Shown here piece after piece: positions 8,562 to 14,845 of a DNA stretch of 34,359 nt. The DNA lies in NCBI GenBank assembly GCA_018649825.1, contig JABIHC010000026.1, positions 1-34,359 of the forward strand, given 5' to 3'. Below the pieces are notes generated by a model. That model was not told the DNA's origin. It did not search any database and worked only from the letters and a program-made list of their open reading frames with translations. This DNA is from Methanobacteriota archaeon (GTDB taxonomy: Archaea; Thermoplasmatota; Poseidoniia; Poseidoniales; Poseidoniaceae). Numbering within the stretch: the stretch's first letter is position 1; each line of letters begins with the position of its first letter. The translations under genes and the position numbers were made by a program.

Positions 8562-8571
8562 ATTGCGCAAT
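8562..8571. promoter_or_regulatory. Palindrome ATTGCGCAAT upstream of the wHTH gene
   Basis: A perfect 10-bp palindrome about 25 nt upstream of the likely TATA box, followed by further ATTG words (8572-8605). A dyad just upstream of a small DNA-binding protein gene is a reasonable autoregulatory operator. Binding is inference. Confidence 0.3.
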
Positions 8572-8593
8572 ATTGACTATTGTCGGTATTGCC

Positions 8594-8602
8594 TTTATTA
8601 TT
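8594..8602 (+). promoter_or_regulatory. Probable TATA box for the wHTH gene; leaderless start
   Basis: TTTATTATT is centred about 27 nt before ATG 8625. With the usual archaeal spacing, transcription would begin at or next to the start codon. No Shine-Dalgarno is visible, which also fits a leaderless mRNA. Confidence 0.45.
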
Positions 8603-8624
8603 GACAAGAATACGGAAACGGAAT

Positions 8625-9032
8625 ATGGCCGAAATTGATGCTGCTGCAAATGCTGTCCCTGAGGCGAGAGGTTTACCAATTCCATTGGCAATGGAACTCA
8701 TATCTTTACTCAAACAACTTGGCCTCAATCACTCTACTGCAAATGTACTAATTTGCCTTCACCGCCACGATAATCTCGATAGCGTAAGCATCCAGAATAT
8801 TTGTAATCTAAGGCAACCCGAAGTTAGCATTGCAATAAATGAATTAAAATCAATTAATGCGATCAGAATAGTGCCTCAACAATTGCGAAGTAGGGGGCGG
8901 CCAAAACACATTTATTCCTTAAACGGAAGTCTTGAAGAAGTATTGCAACCGGTAATTATTAATGCGCAGGATAAACTAATTCAAATGCAGCAACAACTTG
9001 AGGACATAGGCAAAATTACCAGCCTATTATGA
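8625..9032 (+). CDS. Small winged-helix transcriptional regulator
   Basis: A 135-aa protein. Residues about 20-100 form a winged helix: LGLNHSTANVLICLHRH, then the likely recognition helix in RQPEVSIAINELKSIN, then a wing with RSRGRPKHIYSLN. The C-terminal 30 residues (LIQMQQQLEDIGKI) look like a dimerisation helix. It resembles archaeal TrmB/MarR-like one-domain regulators, but I cannot assign a subfamily or ligand. The in-frame TTG at 8580 is rejected because the TATA-like element at 8594 would lie inside the gene. It converges on the DUF357 gene with 39 nt between stops. Confidence 0.8.
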   Translation: MAEIDAAANAVPEARGLPIPLAMELISLLKQLGLNHSTANVLICLHRHDNLDSVSIQNICNLRQPEVSIAINELKSINAIRIVPQQLRSRGRPKHIYSLNGSLEEVLQPVIINAQDKLIQMQQQLEDIGKITSLL

Positions 9033-9071
9033 CGCACCTGTAAGCAAACTAGACTTCCAAAAACTCTCAAC

Positions 9072-9371
9072 TTAGGGGAGTGTGAAGAGTACATCGTCAC
9101 CATGCCCATCCAATAAGCCGATTTTTACCGCCGCATCAATCCAAGCGTGAGCATAATTAATAGCCCCAAATGCCCTTACATAATCTCCATTGGCCATGAA
9201 GTGCTTTGCATCTGAAGAATAATCATCTGCCATTCGCAACATTACCTGAAGGCGATTATTATCCTCAGTCCCTTCATTGGGGATTGGTGTGGCTTTAGCA
9301 CGTGCTTTAGAAGTGAGTTCAAGGTAGTGGATTAATTTTTCCTCACTCACTTTGTCCTGAAGTTTGGACAC
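9072..9371 (-). CDS. DUF357 family protein
   Basis: A 99-aa helical protein matching the archaeal DUF357 family, with the diagnostic YSSDAKHFMANGDYVRAFGA and INYAHAWIDAAVKIGL segments. Its function is unknown. It starts with GTG directly after the TAG stop of the beta-propeller gene, with GGAGG 8 nt upstream inside that gene's last codons, so the two are translationally coupled. It is the last gene of a three-gene operon with an AAA+/wHTH protein and a propeller protein. Confidence 0.88.
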   Translation of the reverse strand: MSKLQDKVSEEKLIHYLELTSKARAKATPIPNEGTEDNNRLQVMLRMADDYSSDAKHFMANGDYVRAFGAINYAHAWIDAAVKIGLLDGHGDDVLFTLP

Positions 9372-10409
9372 CTAATTACCCTCCCTCTGCTTTTCCAATA
9401 TTCGCCGCACATCCTCGCTTCTTCCCAAAGTTTGGTACAATTCTACTGCTTTGGACAATATTCCTTCATCCTCAGCCTTGCGTGCAGCATGGAAAATCTG
9501 GGCGCGATGTTCCCAATCCATCCTTTGCTTTTCTTCAGCGACGAGTTGTCGCGTTTGGGCACGTCGCTGAACTGCAAGATGTGGAGCTTCCCACCAGCGT
9601 AGCAATCCGCCGCGAGTAGATGTTACAATTCGGTCAATTCGGTTGCCACATAAATGCTCGCCGCCAATGAGCGCAGCATCATGTTCTATAGGCGGCAAAC
9701 GGCATAAATTACCCTGTAATTCAAGCACCCACCAACCATCGGCTGTGCGAGTTGAAGCGAGAGGTTCCATGCCAATAGTTTCGATACGCTGAAGTTCATC
9801 CCATCCGAAGGGGTGAGGTACACCGACCCATATTTCTCCATCAGTTGATTGGGCCAAAAGATGTCCATCATGTAACTCACTCATCCATGACCAGATTCGC
9901 TCATCTACCATTCGGTCGCTATCTTGCTGAACTAAACGGAGGCAGCGTAAGTGACCCTTTTCATCTTGAAGCAATAGATGTTCACGGTCAAGACAACCGA
10001 TTAGGCGGCGTATTGAACCAACATTAACACGACGCACACCGACTCCATTGCCGTTGAATAGATGCAAATGGCCGACTCTATCAGATAAGACCCAGCCCCC
10101 TCCTACGCGAGGGAGTATGCCATTGAACCCGCCAGTAGTTGACCTACCTTCGTGTAAAGGCGTACCATCTACAATGTTGAGAAGGTGAAACCCTTGGCCA
10201 CATAGTAAACCAATTGTCTCATCTGAAATACCAATACTATATACTGCAAAGGGGAAAGTTGACTTCCAACGCGTATTTCCGCCTGCATCGATACAGATTA
10301 CATCTGTACCGGCTGCGACTATTACTCCATCACCATAATGTGCAATTGCTGCTACGCGAGGAAATTGTTTGGACCAAACTACTTGCCAACTCTGTTCTTC
10401 ATCAGTCAT
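9372..10409 (-). CDS. Beta-propeller (WD40/PQQ-like) protein with helical tail
   Basis: A 345-aa cytoplasmic protein; no signal peptide or membrane segment is visible. The first ~270 residues are repeated beta-strand units typical of a propeller: VAAIAHYGDGVIVAAGTDVI, GGNTRWKSTFPFAVYSIGIS, RVGGGWVLSDRVGHLHLFNG, EHLLLQDEKGHLRCLRL, TADGWWVLELQGNLCRLP. The last ~65 residues are charged helices with a TPR-like unit (GILSKAVELYQTLGRSEDVR). No enzymatic residues are recognised. It is probably a protein-interaction platform for its operon partners, which is inference. ATG 10409 is chosen because GGAGG is 7 nt upstream and only 2 nt separate it from the preceding stop; the longer in-frame extension lies wholly inside the upstream gene. 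Confidence 0.8.
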   Translation of the reverse strand: MTDEEQSWQVVWSKQFPRVAAIAHYGDGVIVAAGTDVICIDAGGNTRWKSTFPFAVYSIGISDETIGLLCGQGFHLLNIVDGTPLHEGRSTTGGFNGILPRVGGGWVLSDRVGHLHLFNGNGVGVRRVNVGSIRRLIGCLDREHLLLQDEKGHLRCLRLVQQDSDRMVDERIWSWMSELHDGHLLAQSTDGEIWVGVPHPFGWDELQRIETIGMEPLASTRTADGWWVLELQGNLCRLPPIEHDAALIGGEHLCGNRIDRIVTSTRGGLLRWWEAPHLAVQRRAQTRQLVAEEKQRMDWEHRAQIFHAARKAEDEGILSKAVELYQTLGRSEDVRRILEKQREGN

Positions 10410-10411
10410 AA

Positions 10412-12424
10412 TTAGCCCTCCAGCAAACCCCATGCAATCATCTGAGCCCTTGCATCGTTTGTAATTGAAAAGAGACGAGAACGGCCCATTTTGCGAACTT
10501 TGAAGATCCCTGCTTTCTGCAAGCCATTGCATAATTGTGACATTCTTGGGCGCCTTACATTTAATCCATTCATTAAAGCTTCATCACTTGGAGAAAATTC
10601 TCGTTGTAATGCCGTCTCTATTAAAAATGCCTCATTTGAACATAAATTACGGAGATGTTCGGCATTTAAGGCAACACTTTGCGGAGGTTGTTGCGGTTGT
10701 GGTTGATTCAAAGCAGTGAGACGGCCTGCAAGGCCATTTGCGAACATATTCGCCGGCTCACCCGAAACAACGCCTAGATTTGCCATAGAATGGGCATTTG
10801 GGGTTATGTGAGAGCGGTGCTGTGGAGAATATTGGCGAATATGTGGCTGGAGTGCATTAGGAGGCAGAGGTTGCTCAGTGGGTAATCTAGCAGGCAAAGC
10901 CCCGGGTGGGTGCGGTAGTGGATGAGATTGTGGTAGTGAATGATGTGCCTGAATTGGATAGCCCTGATGAGGCTGGGGTGCTGGATGCTGATTTTGCATC
11001 GGAACAGTAGATATTGCGATTTCCTCAGTCTCTATTTCCGGAAGAGGGGCTTCTGTGGCGAGCCACAAATCAGAACCATCATCTTGCATGTTTGGTTTTT
11101 CGCTTGCTTCGGTGTAATTTGGCAGTTTGCTATCTTTTTCAAAACGCGGTGAATCAAAGTTTGCTTGACGGTTTCTAGATGTCAATGAACCAAAAGGCCC
11201 TCTTGGAATTGGCAGGCTTGATTCACTATCGTACTCGCCTATTGGATTTGATGTATCATCAGACTCCTCATTATTACCTGCTTCAACCGACTCAATGCCT
11301 TCCTCCATAGCATCGTATTCGGCATTACCGCCATCAAACATGCTAAACTCAAAGGGAATATCAGCATTGTTTTCATCCTCAAGAATATCTGTTATCCGCT
11401 CTTTCTTGCCTTCATCAACCGGATCTATCATCATAGAGGACTTAGTTGGTATCCCCTCACTTTGGACGGCAATAGTGCTATTTGGCTCCAAAGGTGCATG
11501 GGTTTTGCCTACAATAGCGGCAGAATCGTCAGGTACCCCTACCTCTCCTAGCGCTTCCTCAATTGAAGAAGGAATATATTCGGGCGCATACTTCCCACTC
11601 ATGAGTGAATACTGGCCCTCGCTATCTTCGCCCTCAAGTGCATCAAATGCAGCTTTTAGGCTGATTAAATTGTCGTCGATTTCTTTTTCTTTACGCGAGT
11701 AATCAAAAAGATCTCGCAATAAGCGAACTGTGCGGCCTACATGCCCTCCTGTTTCATCCAAAATACACTTGGATAATGCCGTAGGAAGGCTCCATTGAAT
11801 ACGGCTGACCTCACTCATACGTCGGCTAACTAATTCATCAAGTGCCTCCTCATCAAGAGGTTTCAGTTCGTCCACTTCATCAAAAGAGGATATTAACTCC
11901 TCGGGAAAGGATGCTAATTGCGCCGGAGTAACTGTAATCAGCACTAATGCTCGGAAACGGCGCAAATGGTCTACTAAACGCCCAAATACTTCGACCATTT
12001 GTGCACCAGTTGCACTTGGATAATCGTAAGTAAGTAACGGCAAAGTGCCAGTGTGGCCTGCCATTTCAGAAACTAATTTTTCAACTGTTAATGTATAATG
12101 ATGAGGCTGATCAAAGCCTACAATAGTAGCAAATGTCTCTCCAAGCACACGATGGGCGGGGTTTTCAGAAGGAAGCATAGTAAGCGAATAGAAGCGCTCA
12201 GTTTGTGAGGCGAGAGAGTGCAATAATGAGGTACGGCCCGAACCTCGTTCCCCTTTTACCAAAATAATTCGCGGCGATTGATGCTTTAACAGACGGAATA
12301 ATTTCGACATTACCTGGTTTCGGCCAGCCAATAGGCGCCATTCCGATGATTCAAGCGGTCTGCCGGAAAAAGGGTTAGACCGCATCGGAGGTAGATTGAG
12401 ATTGAATTCAGCCCGCTCGCTCAT
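10412..12424 (-). CDS. AAA+ ATPase-like protein with degenerate P-loop and C-terminal winged helix
   Basis: A 670-aa protein. Residues about 20-245 resemble an Orc/Cdc6- or ExeA-type AAA+ module: LLAGRNQVMSKLFRLL, P-loop GERGSGRTS (58-66), a Walker-B-like LPLLTYDYPS with Asp134, LVLITVTP (sensor 1) and TGGHVGRTVRLLRDLF (sensor 2). The invariant Walker A lysine is Arg64, and the Walker B acid pair is not DE. ATP hydrolysis is therefore doubtful. A long acidic region (about 255-430) and a Pro/Gln/His-rich linker (about 470-560) look disordered. Residues 585-670 form a winged helix (SPSDEALMNGLNVRRPRMSQL, then KMGRSRLFSI). DNA binding is likely; the role is unknown. It heads the operon with the propeller and DUF357 genes. 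AGAGG precedes the ATG. Confidence 0.8.
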   Translation of the reverse strand: MSERAEFNLNLPPMRSNPFSGRPLESSEWRLLAGRNQVMSKLFRLLKHQSPRIILVKGERGSGRTSLLHSLASQTERFYSLTMLPSENPAHRVLGETFATIVGFDQPHHYTLTVEKLVSEMAGHTGTLPLLTYDYPSATGAQMVEVFGRLVDHLRRFRALVLITVTPAQLASFPEELISSFDEVDELKPLDEEALDELVSRRMSEVSRIQWSLPTALSKCILDETGGHVGRTVRLLRDLFDYSRKEKEIDDNLISLKAAFDALEGEDSEGQYSLMSGKYAPEYIPSSIEEALGEVGVPDDSAAIVGKTHAPLEPNSTIAVQSEGIPTKSSMMIDPVDEGKKERITDILEDENNADIPFEFSMFDGGNAEYDAMEEGIESVEAGNNEESDDTSNPIGEYDSESSLPIPRGPFGSLTSRNRQANFDSPRFEKDSKLPNYTEASEKPNMQDDGSDLWLATEAPLPEIETEEIAISTVPMQNQHPAPQPHQGYPIQAHHSLPQSHPLPHPPGALPARLPTEQPLPPNALQPHIRQYSPQHRSHITPNAHSMANLGVVSGEPANMFANGLAGRLTALNQPQPQQPPQSVALNAEHLRNLCSNEAFLIETALQREFSPSDEALMNGLNVRRPRMSQLCNGLQKAGIFKVRKMGRSRLFSITNDARAQMIAWGLLEG

Positions 12425-12458
12425 AATTCCTCTCAGCCGACTTCATGGCTTATAGCGT

Positions 12459-12483
12459 TTGACGCATTTACGCATATTAACGA
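12459..12483. repeat. Upstream cluster of TTAACGC-like words
   Basis: TTGACGC (12459), TTTACGC (12467) and TTAACGA (12477) are spaced 8-10 bp apart, close to the AAA+/wHTH gene. They are looser copies of the motif in the array at 12565, so one DNA-binding protein might touch both sides of the intergenic region. Confidence 0.4.
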
Positions 12484-12564
12484 GTGGTTTTGAATACTTA
12501 AAGGCAATACTCGGCGCAAATTGCAAAATTGGACTGTAATATAAATGGCGGTAAAAATAGCCAT

Positions 12565-12616
12565 TTAACGAATGATTAACGCTTTATTAACGCATTCTTT
12601 AACGCGTTAATAACGC
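12565..12616. repeat. Helically phased TTAACGC array ending in overlapping palindromes
   Basis: Copies start at 12565 (TTAACGA), 12576, 12587 and 12599 (TTAACGC) and 12610 (ATAACGC), so the steps are 11, 11, 12 and 11 bp. The last copies form a perfect 12-bp palindrome TTAACGCGTTAA (12599-12610), overlapping GCGTTA-A-TAACGC (12604-12616). One word per helical turn puts all copies on one DNA face, as expected for cooperative binding. It lies just upstream of the probable HMGR TATA box. Operator or upstream activating site is the first reading; origin iterons are the alternative. Confidence 0.65.
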
Positions 12617-12631
12617 CTAATGCTGCAAATC

Positions 12632-12638
12632 ATTATAC
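12632..12638 (+). promoter_or_regulatory. Probable TATA box for HMG-CoA reductase
   Basis: ATTATAC is preceded by an A-rich GCAAATC that could serve as the TFB-recognition element. Transcription would start near 12660, giving a leader of about 170 nt before ATG 12832, long for an archaeal mRNA. Confidence 0.35.
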
Positions 12639-12676
12639 CACTCGAGGCACCATAGCACTCCTGAGAAAAAGAAATG

Positions 12677-12822
12677 TGTTGCCCAATAGAAGTTGGCCTC
12701 AGCATGACAGGCTACCGTAGAGTGAAATGCGAGGCTGCGCATGGCGCGAAGCAAGTGAAAGGGCACAATTGCTCGTTATTACCGGCAAAGGCATTAGATA
12801 GAGGGCGCGCCGGAGGCAATTG
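12677..12822 (+). ncRNA. Candidate structured 5' leader RNA of HMG-CoA reductase
   Basis: Helices readable by eye: an outer stem TGT(T)GCCC (12677-12684) with GGGCACA (12761-12767). Inside it, a 10-bp stem GGCCTC-(A)-GCAT (12695-12705) pairs with ATGCGAGGCT (12727-12736) with one bulged A and a 21-nt loop. A small GCGC-ATG-GCGC hairpin is at 12737-12747. A second unit pairs CAATTGC (12766-12772) with GCAATTG (12816-12822), with CCGG (12782-12785) opposite CCGG (12810-12813), which would bury the GGAGG at 12812-12816. The two units share two bases. The pattern suggests a riboswitch or attenuator, but no known class matches, and hairpins of this size can arise by chance. Confidence 0.3.
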
Positions 12823-12831
12823 GGGAGTCGC

Positions 12832-14136
12832 ATGCCTGTTGATGATAGTCGCCTACCGGGGTTCCACAAACTTAGCGTTACTGAAAGACGCAGAAAGGTT
12901 GCCGAAATGGCACTCTTAGGTGCTGCCGACATCGCCACATTGGAAAATTATGGCGAGTTAGACGAGGAAGCAGCTAACCGAATGATTGAGAATGTCATTG
13001 GCACAATGTCATTACCAGTAGGCATTGCAACAAATTTCGTGATTGACGGTAAACCGTATGTGGTGCCTTTTGTAGTTGAAGAATCAAGCGTTGTCGCCGC
13101 GGCATCCAATATGGCAAAGCGTTGCCTTGTCAAGGGAGGATTTAGGACAAATAACGACAAACCAATAATGATTGGACAGTTGCAGGTTATCGGTGTAGAA
13201 GATCATGTTGCTGCTGAGAAAATCATCTTTGGTGCGAAGGAAGAAATCATCGCTAAGTGCAATAGTTTACCCTCGACAATGATTCGCCTGGGCGGAGGTT
13301 GTAAGGACATACTTACTCGCTCGATTCAATCAATGTCAGGGCCAATGTTTGTGATCCACATCCTCGTTGATTGTCGTGATGCAATGGGTGCGAATGCAGT
13401 CAACACTATGACTGAAATGATAGCCCCCGATATTGAATCCTTAATTGGAGGATCGGTAAAACTGAAAATATTATCTAACCTTGCAAGTCATCGTTTAGCA
13501 AGAGCATCTGCGACTTGGACTCCCGAAGAATTGTCCCTTGACGGTAGCCGCGAGAGTGGCGAAAGCGTCATTTTGGGAATAATAAATGCATATCACTTTG
13601 CAGATGCCGACCCGTTTAGAGCTGCTACACACAACAAGGGAATAATGAATGCAATTAGTTCAGTTGCAGTTGCGTGTGGGCAAGATTGGCGAGCCATTGA
13701 AGCCGGATGCCATTCTTGGGCAGCATACAACAATGGCAAGTATTCCTCAATAACGCACTGGGAAGTAAACTCAGACGGAGATCTCCATGGTTCAATTGAA
13801 TGCCCTATGGCAGTCGGCATTGTTGGCGGTGCAAGCAAGGTACATCCTGCAGCCAAGGCTAATTTGAATATCCTTGGAGTTGAGTCATCACAAGAATTGG
13901 CAGGAGTTATTGCCGCAACTGGATTATCACAAAATTTAGCCGCCTTATTTGCTCTTTCTACTGCCGGAATACAAGCCGGACACATGAAGCTACATGCGAA
14001 AAATATGGCAGTTTCTGCCGGAGCAGTTGGCGGAGAGATAGAGAAAATTGTAGAATTCGTGCATAACCACGATGGCCCTATCACTCAACAATCTGTCGTT
14101 AGCGCCCTAAAAAAACTGCGTGAAAATACCCTTTGA
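12832..14136 (+). CDS. mvaA: HMG-CoA reductase, class II
   Basis: Reduces HMG-CoA to mevalonate, the committed step towards archaeal isoprenoid lipids. The 434-aa chain aligns throughout with class II (Pseudomonas mevalonii-type) enzymes. The catalytic set is present: Glu83 (FVVEESSVVAAAS), Lys269 (THNKGIMN), Asp285 (GQDWRA) and His384 (GHMKLH). The DAMGAN signature is at 183-188. There is no N-terminal membrane domain, so it is soluble. Class II enzymes occur in bacteria and in some archaea such as Thermoplasmata and Archaeoglobus, supporting the lineage guess. ATG 12832 is chosen with GGAG 4 nt upstream; GGAGG at 12812 is 15 nt away, and an in-frame TTG at 12820 is less likely. It has a long leader that may be regulatory. 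Confidence 0.95.
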   Translation: MPVDDSRLPGFHKLSVTERRRKVAEMALLGAADIATLENYGELDEEAANRMIENVIGTMSLPVGIATNFVIDGKPYVVPFVVEESSVVAAASNMAKRCLVKGGFRTNNDKPIMIGQLQVIGVEDHVAAEKIIFGAKEEIIAKCNSLPSTMIRLGGGCKDILTRSIQSMSGPMFVIHILVDCRDAMGANAVNTMTEMIAPDIESLIGGSVKLKILSNLASHRLARASATWTPEELSLDGSRESGESVILGIINAYHFADADPFRAATHNKGIMNAISSVAVACGQDWRAIEAGCHSWAAYNNGKYSSITHWEVNSDGDLHGSIECPMAVGIVGGASKVHPAAKANLNILGVESSQELAGVIAATGLSQNLAALFALSTAGIQAGHMKLHAKNMAVSAGAVGGEIEKIVEFVHNHDGPITQQSVVSALKKLRENTL

Positions 14137-14248
14137 CACAGATGAGTCATGTAAGTGAGAAAAGTCAGTTTATTTTAAAAACTTCGGGTGAATACAAAAG
14201 AGATATCCGATTACCCGTCCGAATTCACAATCAACTGGTTGAGTGCGA

Positions 14249-14845
14249 TCATTCTTCCTCAGATACAGGAAGAAGCGTCTGTCCGGTTTCTGGTGATAAT
14301 GCAGCAGGACGTTCAGCACCCTGGGTAAGTCCAGCTTTATCCACCTGCTCTCGCCACCATTTTCGTACCTTGCCCTTATCGCTATGTGGGCATCCAAACA
14401 TTTCAGAAAACCTCCTCGTTGTAGAAAGGCGGCGTGTATTTCCATCTCTGCGACGGTCAATTAACCCCGCGTTGGAAAGTGCTCTAACATGGTCGTAAGC
14501 CTTTGGGCCGAGTAGTTCCACCAATCTTGTCTGTGACATGGGTTGATGATATGCAATGAGTGAAAGGGTTTTGAGATGTGCCTCTGAAACCGTTGGCTTG
14601 GCAGATTGCGGGAGATAATCTGCTAGTTTTGGTTTCACTTCAAGAGCCCAGCGGTGTCCGACTTCCGAAAGTTGGATTGCACCGCCGCGGCGACGCTTTA
14701 ATGATGAATGAAGAGAATTGAGGGCGTGGATTACTTCAATAACATCAGCACTCAACCCTTCTGCAAGTTCCTCTGGAGTCATCGAGCGACCTGCACCAAA
14801 TAATGTGGCTTCAATGAGAGTTTCTAGCCCAGGTTTACTCACCAC
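14249..14845 (-). CDS. scpB: Segregation and condensation protein ScpB
   Basis: A kleisin-associated subunit (kite family) of the SMC condensin, made of tandem winged helices. The 198-aa chain shows the ScpB pattern: TLIEATLFGAGRSMTPEELA at the start, RWALEVKPKLADYL, then LKTLSLIAYHQPMSQTRLVELLGPKAYDHV and ALSNAGLIDRRRDGNTRRLSTTRRFSEMFG. The length is normal for the family. It starts with GTG (14845) and overlaps the last 11 nt of scpA, indicating coupled translation. It converges on HMGR. Confidence 0.9.
   Translation of the reverse strand: MVSKPGLETLIEATLFGAGRSMTPEELAEGLSADVIEVIHALNSLHSSLKRRRGGAIQLSEVGHRWALEVKPKLADYLPQSAKPTVSEAHLKTLSLIAYHQPMSQTRLVELLGPKAYDHVRALSNAGLIDRRRDGNTRRLSTTRRFSEMFGCPHSDKGKVRKWWREQVDKAGLTQGAERPAALSPETGQTLLPVSEEE

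Larger units (their letters stand above)
8416..8624. other. 209-nt intergenic region: pyrimidine-rich possible terminator, A10 tract, palindrome
   Basis: Just after the PIN stop, 8436-8470 is pyrimidine-rich with short T runs, a plausible archaeal terminator for the S6e-aIF2 gamma-PIN unit. A run of ten A lies at 8546-8555. The rest leads into the wHTH promoter, which has its own entries. I see no RNA gene or credible ORF. Confidence 0.4.
12425..12831. other. 407-nt divergent intergenic region
   Basis: This is the longest gene-free stretch in the window, between the AAA+/wHTH gene (-) and HMG-CoA reductase (+). Its left two-thirds are AT-rich, with candidate promoters for both directions and a phased array of TTAACGC words. 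Its right third (about 12,677-12,831) is clearly richer in G+C and can fold. Minus-strand TATA candidates are TTTATATTA (complement of 12537-12545) and CTTTAAG (complement of 12497-12503). Short frames across the right part have no coding character. Confidence 0.7.

Noticed and set aside
12674-12919. Open frame across the HMGR leader and start
   Set aside because: It overlaps the well-supported HMGR gene in another frame, has no homology-like features and covers the foldable leader.
14137-14248. Small gene or RNA between HMGR and scpB
   Set aside because: Only shadow frames of scpB and a short T/A-rich stretch; nothing supportable in 112 nt.
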